A stretch of DNA of 12,764 nucleotides from a candidate division GN15 bacterium. GTDB lineage: Bacteria > Zixibacteria > MSB-5A5 > GN15 > FEB-12. The notes below the pieces were generated by a model, which worked only from the letters and a program-made list of their open reading frames with translations, did not search any database and was not told the origin of the DNA. Every line of letters begins with the position of its first letter. Position 1 is the stretch's first letter. The stretch lies in contig WJKG01000373.1 of assembly GCA_014729205.1 (NCBI GenBank), positions 1-12,764 on the forward strand. The letters run 5' to 3'. Both the position numbers and the translations under genes were made by a program. Positions 1 through 6,775 of the stretch are shown one piece after another.

Positions 1-758
1 CCGTCGACACCATAGTACTGAATACCGAACTTGACACTGCTCTCACCAAGGTACGGGGCCAGATCAATGGTCACCTCATACCAGGTCCAGTTGTCAAAGA
101 CACCGGCATCGTGCTCATTCCACAGCTCGGTCCAGGTGCCACCGTCGTCCGTGGTGATGTAGATGGTCAGATCGCAGTTGTCGTTAGGATCCACCGACCA
201 GTAGTACGAACCCAGCCAGGCGAAGCTCAGATACCAGTTGGTGGCATCGGTGGTCAGGTCGATGGCCGGCGTAATCAACCATTCATCCTGCTGATTGAGG
301 CCCGGATCATACACGCAATGTGCATTGGCGGTACCTTCAAACGGATTGTACGTTGACTCGGTCCAGGTCGTATCATTGGTCACAACCGTCGTCCAGCCCG
401 CGGGCGGAACGCCGTTGTTGAAACCTTCAAAGAACAGATCGACACGGTCACCCTTGTCAAATTCAGGGGTACCTTCGATCGGGTTGACTTTAGCGTCAAC
501 CGGGAAGCGATTAGCAACCGGAGACTGAACATTAGCAGTGGCCTTCTGCTCGATCTCTGCCTGCAGGGCCGCCTGCTCAGCAGCCAGTCGGTCATTCTCT
601 ATAGCTTCCATGTCCGCATCCGGGGCCGATCCCTGGACCGTCACTGACGGCTTCGGCGGCTCAACCTTCTCGGAGCCGTCGCCGAAAGCGACCAGACAGA
701 AGCTCATGACCAAGACCAGTGCTAACAAGACACTAATTGTCTTTTTGGAACTTAGCAT
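1..758 (-). CDS. Secreted protein with choice-of-anchor-J/MAM-like beta-sandwich domain (C-terminus cut by the window edge)
   Basis: Open frame of 252 codons running off the left edge. The N-terminus is a Sec signal peptide: basic MLSSKK, a hydrophobic core at about residues 8-24, and a possible cut after AFG (about residue 26). It has no lipobox cysteine context. A short acidic, Ala/Glu-rich helical stretch follows (about 48-74, possible coiled coil). From about residue 108 comes a beta-sandwich domain typical of extracellular 'choice-of-anchor J'/cleaved-adhesin proteins: FFEGFNNG, then PAGW, then DEWLITPAIDL, then FAW, then TTDDGGTW, ending in VKFGIQYYGVDG. The expected closing D-D motif lies beyond the edge. 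I chose ATG 758 over ATG 764 because GAGAGG lies 7 nt before 758 but only 1 nt before 764. The missing part may hold more domains or a sorting signal. The function is unknown; an exported binding or surface role is inferred from the family. Confidence 0.85.
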   Translation of the reverse strand, partial: MLSSKKTISVLLALVLVMSFCLVAFGDGSEKVEPPKPSVTVQGSAPDADMEAIENDRLAAEQAALQAEIEQKATANVQSPVANRFPVDAKVNPIEGTPEFDKGDRVDLFFEGFNNGVPPAGWTTVVTNDTTWTESTYNPFEGTANAHCVYDPGLNQQDEWLITPAIDLTTDATNWYLSFAWLGSYYWSVDPNDNCDLTIYITTDDGGTWTELWNEHDAGVFDNWTWYEVTIDLAPYLGESSVKFGIQYYGVD

Positions 759-844
759 GTACATACCTCTCTTGGGTTGAATAGGTTACTCTCTCGTGTC
801 CAAAAAACACGTCCATTAACAAAATTCTTACAACCGGTTTCCAT
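752..844 (-). other. Possible 30-codon leader ORF overlapping the secreted gene's start
   Basis: An ATG at 844, with AAGG 6 nt before it, opens a 30-codon frame. Its TAA stop (754-752) overlaps the secreted gene's ATG as ATGCTAA. The putative peptide begins METGCKNF, ends VCTC and has three cysteines. The overlap would suit translational coupling, but such a short frame can arise by chance, so it is listed as a candidate only. Confidence 0.2.
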
Positions 845-859
845 GGATTACCTTAGAAT

Positions 860-870
860 ATCACCTCCTT
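860..870 (-). promoter_or_regulatory. Perfect 11-nt anti-16S (Shine-Dalgarno) sequence without a suitably placed start codon
   Basis: The minus strand reads AAGGAGGTGAT, fully complementary to the 3' tail of 16S rRNA. No start codon followed by a usable frame lies at normal spacing; the nearest ATG (844) is 19 nt past the AGGAGG core. It sits about 100 nt upstream of the secreted gene's own ribosome site, inside its predicted 5' leader. It could be a ribosome standby site, part of a regulatory fold, or chance. Confidence 0.5.
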
Positions 871-965
871 AGTCGTCTTGGAACGTTAGTGATATGCTCC
901 TCTAATGATTTGTTCTAAAATGCTAATGCAGTAAAATTGAGACATTACCCTTGCTCATCGGTGCC

Positions 966-1026
966 GATAAGTACGGCGTTCGGCGGATCAACCCTGCCGG
1001 CCTCCGCCACAGTTTTGGATAAGTAC
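966..1026 (-). repeat. Direct repeat GTACTTATC in the leader, flanking a hairpin
   Basis: GTACTTATC occurs twice on the minus strand, at 1026-1018 and 974-966, starting 52 bp apart. Between the copies a 6-bp perfect stem (982-987 with 1003-1008, GGCGGA/TCCGCC) encloses a 15-nt loop. A shorter stem GCCG/CGGC lies at 963-977. Together they make a structured region directly after the predicted transcription start. I could not match it to a known riboswitch family. Confidence 0.45.
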
Positions 1027-1040
1027 AAGATGTCAGGTAT

Positions 1041-1069
1041 AATGTAGCCTCAACACATATATATGTCAA
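1041..1069 (-). promoter_or_regulatory. Sigma70-type promoter of the secreted protein gene
   Basis: A perfect -35 TTGACA (1069-1064), a 17-nt spacer and a -10 TACATT (1046-1041, 4 of 6) face the left-edge gene. Transcription would begin near 1034, giving a leader of about 275 nt before ATG 758. Confidence 0.6.
1055..1066. repeat. 12-bp perfect palindrome over the -35 box
   Basis: ACATATATATGT is self-complementary and overlaps the -35 hexamer and spacer of the promoter at 1041-1069. Its position suits an operator for a dimeric regulator, and its alternating AT content would also melt easily. No specific regulator can be named. Confidence 0.45.
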
Positions 1070-1079
1070 GACTTTTTCG

Positions 1080-1088
1080 TTATCCACA
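1080..1088 (+). promoter_or_regulatory. Perfect DnaA box upstream of the secreted gene promoter
   Basis: TTATCCACA matches the consensus DnaA box exactly. It lies 10 bp upstream of the -35 box and shares the extended 12-mer TTATCCACAATT with the box at 6471. It could be a regulatory DnaA site or a piece of a split origin. Confidence 0.55.
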
Positions 1089-1366
1089 ATTGGCGCTAAC
1101 TTACAAAAGACCAACACCTTACACGAACACGCACTCCTTTCCGGGTCGACACCTCAACAAACTGCCCATATGTACACCAACCACGATAAATGGCCGAATT
1201 ATGGGAAGAAACCCCCATATCCTCGCACTATACAAAAGATGACCTCGGTAATCTCCTCTTACACAAGAAGATTCAGGTTGCGTAAGTTTAGTTCTTGAGC
1301 GGCTGGAACTGACACGAAGACTGACCCCCATACTTACAATTTGTCTTGACACCTGCCCGAAAAAAC
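1089..1366. other. Intergenic stretch with no recognisable gene
   Basis: No convincing ORF, tRNA or structured RNA was seen. It contains an imperfect inverted repeat, CTTACACA (1258-1265) with TGCGTAAG (1279-1286), and a 9-bp repeat TACAAAAGA at 1102-1110 and 1231-1239. On the minus strand the ABC ATPase gene stops at 1367 and is followed by a run of six T, but no strong stem precedes it, so I do not call a terminator there. Confidence 0.4.
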
Positions 1367-2419
1367 CTACTGAAGCTCCAGATTTTCGCCGTCGGACGGG
1401 TCAAAGAAGCGCAGATCCGAAGGCTCCACGTGGAATCGAACCCGCTGCCCCACCTGCAGCGCCTGTCTCAGGTGAGAGCAAACCAGCCGGCTGTCCTGGA
1501 AATCAAGACTGGCAATATAGTGATCGCCGAGGTACTCGCACGATGCGGCGGTGGCCTCGTACTCGCCATCGGCACGCAACTGGATTGACTCCGGGCGGAT
1601 GCCGATCAGCACCTCTGAGGAGGGTGCGCGCACCGGACGATTGAGCAGGCTCAATCCGAACGGATAGAGCAACTGGCGCTCGATGCGTCCCTTGAGAATG
1701 TTCATACGCGGCTGACCGACAAACTCCGCCACGAACAGGTTCGCCGGCTGACCGTACAGTTCACCGGGCGTGCCCACCTGCTGCAGGCGCCCCGAGTCCA
1801 GCACCGCTACCCGGTCGGCCATGGTGAGTGCCTCGGCCTGGTCATGCGTGACGTGAATCGTGGCCACCTGCACCTTTTTCTGCAAGTGAACGATCTCGCG
1901 ACGCATCCGCACTCTCAGGTCAGCATCGAGATTGGACAGGGGTTCATCGAGCAGGAATAACTCCGGTTGGCGGATAATGGCCCGGCCGAGAGCCACACGC
2001 TGGCGCTGGCCACCCGAAAGTTGCCCGGGCTTTTTCTGAAGCATCGTCTCCATGCCTACCAGTTGCGCTACCTGCTCTACACGCTCGCGGATTTCACGCC
2101 TGTCGACACGAGCGACCTTCAGCGGAAAGGCCAGATTCTTCGCAACGCTCATATGCGGATAGAGGGAGTAGTTCTGAAAAACGAGGGCAACATTGCGCTC
2201 TCGCGGCGAGAGGTGGTCGATTCGGCGGCCACCGAGATAAATCTCCCCGCTGTCGGGCTCCTCCAATCCGGCAACCAGACGCAGCAGAGTGGACTTCCCG
2301 CATCCCGAAGGCCCCAGCAACACGAGCAGCTCACCCGGCTGGCAGCGCAGGGAAACGTTGTCCAGAACCGGAATACCGTCGAACGACTTGCTCAAACCTT
2401 CGATTATCAACTCACCCAT
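1367..2419 (-). CDS. ABC transporter ATP-binding protein, MalK/UgpC-like (sugar or polyol import type)
   Basis: A 350-residue ATPase of the carbohydrate-importer class, which would power uptake through inner-membrane permeases. Visible motifs: Walker A GPSGCGKST (36-44), Q-loop Q82 in FQNYSLYPHM, signature LSGGQRQR (134-141), Walker B LFLLDEP (154-160), D-loop SNLDA, and H-switch H192 in HVTHDQ. The region after about residue 230 (VAEFVGQPRMN, then IGIRPESI) is the regulatory TOBE/OB part typical of MalK, UgpC and MsmK. ATG 2419 is preceded by AGGAAG at 9 nt and lies 13 nt after the recF stop, so it is probably cotranscribed with recF. No permease or solute-binding protein is visible, so it is an orphan here and may serve transporters encoded elsewhere. 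The substrate cannot be read from sequence; names such as malK or ugpC would be guesses. Confidence 0.93.
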   Translation of the reverse strand: MGELIIEGLSKSFDGIPVLDNVSLRCQPGELLVLLGPSGCGKSTLLRLVAGLEEPDSGEIYLGGRRIDHLSPRERNVALVFQNYSLYPHMSVAKNLAFPLKVARVDRREIRERVEQVAQLVGMETMLQKKPGQLSGGQRQRVALGRAIIRQPELFLLDEPLSNLDADLRVRMRREIVHLQKKVQVATIHVTHDQAEALTMADRVAVLDSGRLQQVGTPGELYGQPANLFVAEFVGQPRMNILKGRIERQLLYPFGLSLLNRPVRAPSSEVLIGIRPESIQLRADGEYEATAASCEYLGDHYIASLDFQDSRLVCSHLRQALQVGQRVRFHVEPSDLRFFDPSDGENLELQ

Positions 2420-2432
2420 CTGTGTGCACTTC

Positions 2433-3521
2433 CTATGTTGCCTTAAGAACGGTACCCTCAGTTATCCGAAATGCCCGGGCGTGTTGCTCCAGCCGCGCGG
2501 GCGGTTGGCCGGCGGTCGTCAAGAACACCTGACCCAGACTGCCAAACGCGTCAATCAGCCCGTTTGTACGATTCTCGTCGAGTTCTGCGAAGACCTCATC
2601 CAGAAGCAGAACGGGATCCATCTCTCGTCGATGCTTCATCATTTCATACACCGCCAGCTTCAATGCCAGCACGGCCGAACGTCGCTCCCCCTGTGAACCG
2701 CAGGTGCGTGCCGGCAGACCGTCGATTTCGAGCACCAGTTCATCGCGGTGCGGCCCGGCCTGGCTGCTCTGCAATATTTCCTCACGCTGCGCCACCGATG
2801 CCAGCCGTTGTCTGAACGCATCCTCGACAAGCTGCGGTGAGTAGTCCTCTTCGGGAACACTCACCGAGGGCGCATAGCGGACGGTAAAGCTACGTCCGGC
2901 GGCCACAGTCTGATAATATTCCGCTGCCAACACCGCAATCTGGCCTACGAACTCGGCGCGCTCAACCATAATCTGTGTCCCTGTGGCGATCAGCAACTCG
3001 TTGAACGGATCCGGGTCCAGCCCGTCGCGAAGGGCAGCGTTCTTCTGTGAGAGCACCTGCTGGTATTCCGTCAGCCGGCTGAGATGACGACTGGAAAGCT
3101 GCGAGAGGTAAATATCCATAAATCCCCGCCGCTCCGATGGAGACCCCGAGACAATGCCGCTATCCTCCGGTCCGGCCGATACCGCACAGAAATTGGCGAA
3201 GAGTTCGGAGGCACGTGCCGTGACACCATCAATCGTGATCTTCTTACGTCCCCCTTGCTGGTAAGCAACGGCAACTTCCCTTTGCCGATCATGCACGGTT
3301 GCGTGCCCGCTGACGCGATACGTGTCAGAGTGGGTACTGACCATATCTTTGTCTTTTGCACCGCGCTGGGACCGAGCCAGGCACAGTACAAAGATGCTCT
3401 CCAGAAGGTTTGTCTTTCCGGAACCGTTAGCACCGTAGAAGATGTTCGTGGATGGATCCGCGACAAGTTCGATTGCCTGCAGGTTGCGGAAGCCGTGAAT
3501 CGTAAGGTGGTCAATAGTCAT
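2433..3521 (-). CDS. recF: DNA replication and repair protein RecF
   Basis: A cytosolic SMC-like ATPase that binds gapped DNA and helps RecOR load RecA at stalled forks. At 362 residues it has the usual RecF length. It starts with the typical RecF opening MTIDHLTIHGFRNL. Walker A is GANGSGKT (30-37), the ABC-like signature is GSQGE (275-279), and Walker B is VLLLDE (304-309) followed by FAELDENR. ATG 3521 is the earliest possible start: the codon two before it is an in-frame TGA, and the N-terminus matches the family. No Shine-Dalgarno sequence precedes it. The 5' side is instead the T-run of an intrinsic terminator, with only 5 nt between the run and the ATG. The gene follows dnaN, as in many bacteria, but is followed by an ABC ATPase where gyrB is often found. 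Confidence 0.96.
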   Translation of the reverse strand: MTIDHLTIHGFRNLQAIELVADPSTNIFYGANGSGKTNLLESIFVLCLARSQRGAKDKDMVSTHSDTYRVSGHATVHDRQREVAVAYQQGGRKKITIDGVTARASELFANFCAVSAGPEDSGIVSGSPSERRGFMDIYLSQLSSRHLSRLTEYQQVLSQKNAALRDGLDPDPFNELLIATGTQIMVERAEFVGQIAVLAAEYYQTVAAGRSFTVRYAPSVSVPEEDYSPQLVEDAFRQRLASVAQREEILQSSQAGPHRDELVLEIDGLPARTCGSQGERRSAVLALKLAVYEMMKHRREMDPVLLLDEVFAELDENRTNGLIDAFGSLGQVFLTTAGQPPARLEQHARAFRITEGTVLKAT

Positions 3522-3526
3522 ACGTC

Positions 3527-3557
3527 AAAAAAAGTGGCAGACATTGCTGCCTGCCAC
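3527..3557 (-). terminator. Intrinsic terminator between dnaN and recF
   Basis: On the minus strand, GTGGCAG (3557-3551) pairs perfectly with CTGCCAC (3540-3534), and seven T follow (3533-3527). It lies 23 nt after the dnaN stop and 5 nt before the recF start. An alternative register, with CTGCC (3547-3551) against GGCAG (3536-3540), is also possible. It should end or attenuate transcription leaving dnaN. Confidence 0.85.
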
Positions 3558-3580
3558 GTGAAAGTCAACCTGTTCTAAAC

Positions 3581-4693
3581 CTATTCGGCGAGCCGCAGGG
3601 GCATCACCAGGCAGAGGTACTCATCCTTGGGGACTGTCGGAGCATAGATAACCCCGGCGGCGATGGGAGTGGAGAGCTCGAATATGACCTCGTCATCTTC
3701 CATCTTCTGTAAGATGTCGGCAAGGTAATTGGCATTATAGCCAATCTCGATTTCGTCCCCCTCGAAATCACAGGTAAGAGTCTCCTTACCTTCACCACCA
3801 ACATCAGCATTCGCCGTCGACAGCTCCAACTTGTTATCCTTGGCAGCAAACTTCACTTGATGTGTCAGCTGATTGGAGAGAATGGAAACACGGCGCACTG
3901 CGCTGGCAAGGTCCTCCTTGCGAATGCTGAGCTTCTTATCATTGCTCGAGGGAATCACTTGCTCGAAATTCGGATACGGTCCCTCAATCAGGCGCGACGT
4001 AAGTACAATCTCACCAAGGTTGAAAATGATGTTGTTCTCGCCAAAAATAATCCCGACTTCCTGCTCATCATCGGTCACAAACTTCGGGATGAGGTTCAGG
4101 ACCTTGGGCGGGATGATGACATCGTCGTACATCCCTTTGAGCTTGGTGTTCTCCATGGACACCTTGGCCAGACGATGCCCATCGGTGGCCACCATCTGCA
4201 TGCGGTCACCCTTCGTTTGCCACAACACACCATTAAGAGCAGGACGGGTCTCATCATCGCTGCAGGCAAAGGTCGTCTTGCGGATCATCTTCACCAGGTC
4301 CTGGCCCGGGATCTTAATCTCTTTCTTGGTGTTTACCGCTGGAAGCTTGGGAAAATCATCTGCAGAAATGGAAGAAATACGGTAGGAACCGTTTGGTATC
4401 TTCATCTCGATACGCGAACCACTGGTTTCGAATGACACCTCGGACTCCGGGAGTTCCTTGACAATGTCGAACAGGATGCGAGCAGGCAGCGCCGCGGATC
4501 CTTTTTTGACAACCTTGCTGTCAATGGAAACAGTCATCGATATGTCAAGGTCAGTGGCGGAAATCTTGAGCTTCCCCTCGAGTGCCTCGATCAAGATGTT
4601 GGTCAATATTGGCAGGGTCGACTTCGATGGTACGACTTGAAGCACATGTTGCAGATAGCCGGCCAGTTTGGATTTGGACAGTGCGAATTTCAT
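3581..4693 (-). CDS. dnaN: DNA polymerase III beta subunit (sliding clamp)
   Basis: The ring-shaped homodimer that tethers polymerase III and other DNA enzymes to DNA. At 370 residues it is full length for three clamp domains. Recognisable parts are the opening MKFALSKSKLAGYLQHVLQV, LPILTNILIEA, the middle-domain ATDGHRLAKV, YPNFEQVIP, and the conserved C-terminal VMPLRL close to the end. ATG 4693 is preceded by GGGAG about 10 nt upstream. The gene is separated from dnaA by 297 bp holding a large inverted repeat, so it may have its own promoter. It ends 23 nt before a strong terminator stem. Confidence 0.98.
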   Translation of the reverse strand: MKFALSKSKLAGYLQHVLQVVPSKSTLPILTNILIEALEGKLKISATDLDISMTVSIDSKVVKKGSAALPARILFDIVKELPESEVSFETSGSRIEMKIPNGSYRISSISADDFPKLPAVNTKKEIKIPGQDLVKMIRKTTFACSDDETRPALNGVLWQTKGDRMQMVATDGHRLAKVSMENTKLKGMYDDVIIPPKVLNLIPKFVTDDEQEVGIIFGENNIIFNLGEIVLTSRLIEGPYPNFEQVIPSSNDKKLSIRKEDLASAVRRVSILSNQLTHQVKFAAKDNKLELSTANADVGGEGKETLTCDFEGDEIEIGYNANYLADILQKMEDDEVIFELSTPIAAGVIYAPTVPKDEYLCLVMPLRLAE

Positions 4694-4733
4694 CTACAGC
4701 TTTCTCCCGCGTCGTGATGTTTCCACAAGCTGA

Positions 4734-4771
4734 ATTAATACTCCTGAGATTCTTTTGAAAGGAGTATTAAT
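4734..4771. repeat. 12-bp perfect inverted repeat upstream of dnaN
   Basis: ATTAATACTCCT (4734-4745) is the exact reverse complement of AGGAGTATTAAT (4760-4771), with 14 nt between. It lies 41 nt upstream of dnaN's ATG. There is no T-run after it on the minus strand, so an operator or a 5'-leader hairpin is more likely than a terminator. A TATTAA hexamer 15 nt downstream of TTCACA (4793-4788) overlaps the arm and might be a weak dnaN promoter. Confidence 0.6.
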
Positions 4772-4790
4772 AGTAGTACTGTTGAAATGT

Positions 4791-4834
4791 GAACAACAAC
4801 CCTTCAACCTACTGCTTGACTTCGACGGTTGTTC
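4791..4834. repeat. 7-bp inverted repeat in the dnaA-dnaN gap
   Basis: GAACAAC (4791-4797) and GTTGTTC (4828-4834) are perfect inverted copies. The rest of the gap (4694-4990) shows TTGACG and TTGACA -35-like hexamers on the minus strand around 4890-4907, without a good -10. It also has near-DnaA boxes such as TCATCCACA (4977-4985, one mismatch). No gene was recognised in the gap. Confidence 0.35.
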
Positions 4835-4990
4835 TCTTTCAACGACTTCCAGCATAGGCCAAGCAACGCAGTTTTCCCCATAGTTGTCAAGTGTCACGTT
4901 CGTCAATTGCTATTTAGTCCACATTGCGGGCCAGCGTTGCTGTTATCCTGAATCAATACCATACTTCTACACACATTCATCCACACCATG

Positions 4991-6364
4991 CTAATACAAA
5001 ATACTCGCGGAGATCTTGTCCACTCGTTCTCTGAATGAGGGGTTACTGGACATCCGGGAGGTCACAGTATCACAGGCATGGATAACTGTCGAGTGATCAC
5101 GCCCACCGAACGCGGTTCCGATTGACTTAAGCGAGCTGTCGGTCAGTTGTCGTGACAGATACATAGCTACCTGACGGGCGATTACTACTTCTGCTGTCTT
5201 CTTTTTGGCTTGCATCATGGCCGGTTCCACCTGGAAGTGCTCGGCCGATTTCTGCTGGATGAGGTCGATAGTTACCTGGCGCTTCTCAACCGAGAAAGCA
5301 TCAGCCAGAACTTTACTGGCAATCTCAACTGTCGGCTCGACCTTTTTGAGCGAGGTGAACGCCAGAAGACGAGTCAGCGCTCCCTCCAGGTCTCGCACGT
5401 TGGTTGTCACACGATCAGCTATGTAGGTAATGACGTTCTCCGGCAGGGTGACTCCCTCGGATTCCAACTTCTTGATAATAATGGCAGCACGTCCTTCCAT
5501 GTCCGGTGCCTGGAGGTCGGTTACCAATCCCCAGGAAAACCGAGAGAGCAGTCGCTCCTCGAGCCCCTTGATATCACGCGGGGGGCGGTCCGAGGAAAGA
5601 ATGATCTGCTTGCCGGCATGGTACAGCGAGTTAAAGGTATGGAAGAACTGCTCCTGGGTTGATTCTTTGCCGGTGAAGAACTGGATATCATCAATAACGA
5701 GAACATCCACATCGCGGTACATTCGCGTAAAATCGGAGATGGCCCGGTCAGAGATGGAAGCAATAAAATCCGAAGTGAATTTCTCACTGGTGGCATACAT
5801 CACCCGCTTACCCGGGAAGGTATTGAGAATCCGATTTCCGATAGCCTGGATGATATGTGTTTTGCCCAACCCGGTGCCACCATAGATAAACAGCGGGTTG
5901 TACTTGGTCATACCGGGTGCTTCGGCCACCGCCATACTGGCGGCACAGGCGAAAGAATTGAAATCGCCCACAACGAGCGACTCGAAACTATAACGCTCAT
6001 TCAGGTTATGATCATTGGCCGGCCGGGCGGCGGCGATCGGTCCGGTTCCCGATTGCCGAGCCGAGAACAGCTCCAGCGCCGTTTGCTCTTGGGTCTCATT
6101 CGGGCCGGTTATGACATAGACAACTTCATACTTGTTGCCGAGCACCTCGACAAACGCCTCGTCAATCAGTTCGCGGAAGTGACCGTTGATCCAGTCAGCG
6201 ACGAACTGGTTCGGTACAGCGATTTTGAAAGATCCGTTTCCATCAGGCTCTCCCTTGGTTGGTTTGAGCCAGGTATTGAAGGATTGCTCCTTCATGCGAC
6301 GCGCAATGTACTCGAGACAGTCGCGCCATTGATTTGAGTTAGAAATACGCTCGTGTGAAATCAC
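4991..6364 (-). CDS. dnaA: Chromosomal replication initiator protein DnaA
   Basis: An AAA+ ATPase that binds DnaA boxes at oriC, opens the DNA and recruits the helicase. With the start chosen here it has 457 residues. Domain I (about 1-85) contains WLKP and the FVADWI region. After a linker, the AAA+ core begins with YSFESLVVGDFNSFA. Walker A is GGTGLGKT (162-169), Walker B LVIDDIQFF (about 222-230), and LEERLLSRFSWGL carries sensor/arginine-finger elements. Domain IV ends with the DnaA signature GGRDHSTVIHA (about 420-430). I chose GTG 6364 because AGGAGG lies 4 nt before it, whereas ATG 6388 and ATG 6382 lack a ribosome site; the ATG 6388 version would add 8 residues. The nearest upstream gene is mrp in the same direction, not the common rpmH-rnpA side. 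Confidence 0.97.
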   Translation of the reverse strand: MISHERISNSNQWRDCLEYIARRMKEQSFNTWLKPTKGEPDGNGSFKIAVPNQFVADWINGHFRELIDEAFVEVLGNKYEVVYVITGPNETQEQTALELFSARQSGTGPIAAARPANDHNLNERYSFESLVVGDFNSFACAASMAVAEAPGMTKYNPLFIYGGTGLGKTHIIQAIGNRILNTFPGKRVMYATSEKFTSDFIASISDRAISDFTRMYRDVDVLVIDDIQFFTGKESTQEQFFHTFNSLYHAGKQIILSSDRPPRDIKGLEERLLSRFSWGLVTDLQAPDMEGRAAIIIKKLESEGVTLPENVITYIADRVTTNVRDLEGALTRLLAFTSLKKVEPTVEIASKVLADAFSVEKRQVTIDLIQQKSAEHFQVEPAMMQAKKKTAEVVIARQVAMYLSRQLTDSSLKSIGTAFGGRDHSTVIHACDTVTSRMSSNPSFRERVDKISASILY

Positions 6365-6393
6365 GATCCCTCCTCGTGTCATGTCCACATGCT

Positions 6394-6408
6394 GTTAGAA
6401 AAGCTAAC
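6394..6408 (-). promoter_or_regulatory. Small hairpin in the dnaA leader
   Basis: GTTAG and CTAAC arms (6394-6398 and 6404-6408) surround a 5-nt loop, about 20 nt upstream of the dnaA ribosome site. It could tune dnaA translation; it is too short to be sure. Confidence 0.25.
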
Positions 6409-6470
6409 CCAAGTAACAAGCAGTGCTTAACGGTGATTTCGCACAATGCAGCAATAACATATCCACCCAC

Positions 6471-6479
6471 TTATCCACA
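6471..6479 (+). promoter_or_regulatory. Perfect DnaA box upstream of dnaA
   Basis: TTATCCACA, an exact consensus match, sits between the predicted dnaA promoter and its start codon. It would suit both dnaA autoregulation and origin recognition. The extended 12-mer TTATCCACAATT recurs at 1080. Confidence 0.65.
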
Positions 6480-6595
6480 ATTCCTAAAATGAATGCCTTG
6501 GGTTAAAACGTTGAGTGAGCGAGCAGTACCGCACTTTGGTGTGCGCGTCGCCCACAACCTGTCAACAATCCCATTCTTCAGCGCCTTCACGCGTC

Positions 6596-6624
6596 TTGAT
6601 AGCAATTGAGGCTGCGATGGTCAA
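6596..6624 (-). promoter_or_regulatory. Likely dnaA promoter
   Basis: TTGACC (6624-6619, 5 of 6), a 17-nt spacer and TATCAA (6601-6596, 4 of 6) point toward dnaA. This predicts a start near 6589 and a leader of about 225 nt that contains the DnaA box. Confidence 0.45.
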
Positions 6625-6775
6625 GGATGCCCCCCAACAAAATTCTAACAATAACTGAACTGCTTATACGGTAGGCTATTACATGGATGCCAAAACGACC
6701 CGGCACCAACTCTCACTACGGGCACCGACGCACCTTGATATTCTCGAAGTCTGAAACGGCAAAGCACACAGGGAG

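Larger units (their letters stand above)
6365..6775. other. Putative oriC / dnaA regulatory region
   Basis: A stretch of about 400 bp without a gene between mrp and dnaA. It holds one perfect DnaA box (6471-6479) and a weaker copy ATATCCACC 12 bp earlier (6459-6467). A 9-bp inverted repeat, TAACCCAAG (6405-6413) with CTTGGGTTA (6497-6505), brackets both. There is also a dnaA promoter and an AT-rich part (about 6636-6680). A near box TTTTCCACA lies just outside, in the end of mrp (6792-6800). DnaA boxes beside dnaA commonly mark oriC, but the box count here is low, so origin function is an inference. Confidence 0.45.

Noticed and set aside
859..870. Plus-strand ATCACCTCCTT as the 3' end of a 16S rRNA gene fragment
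   Set aside because: Only the last bases match; the flanking sequence has no rRNA character. The complement is better read as a Shine-Dalgarno-like site.
923..1352. Two minus-strand frames of 64 and 77 codons in the gap upstream of the secreted gene
   Set aside because: No ribosome sites and no family resemblance; one spans the predicted promoter and DnaA box.
1967..2446. 159-codon plus-strand frame
   Set aside because: Antisense to the ABC ATPase and the recF end; no recognisable motifs.
4694..4906. 70-codon frame between dnaA and dnaN ending right at the dnaN start
   Set aside because: It starts with TTG, has no ribosome site or recognisable family, and overlaps the 12-bp inverted repeat; more likely non-coding.
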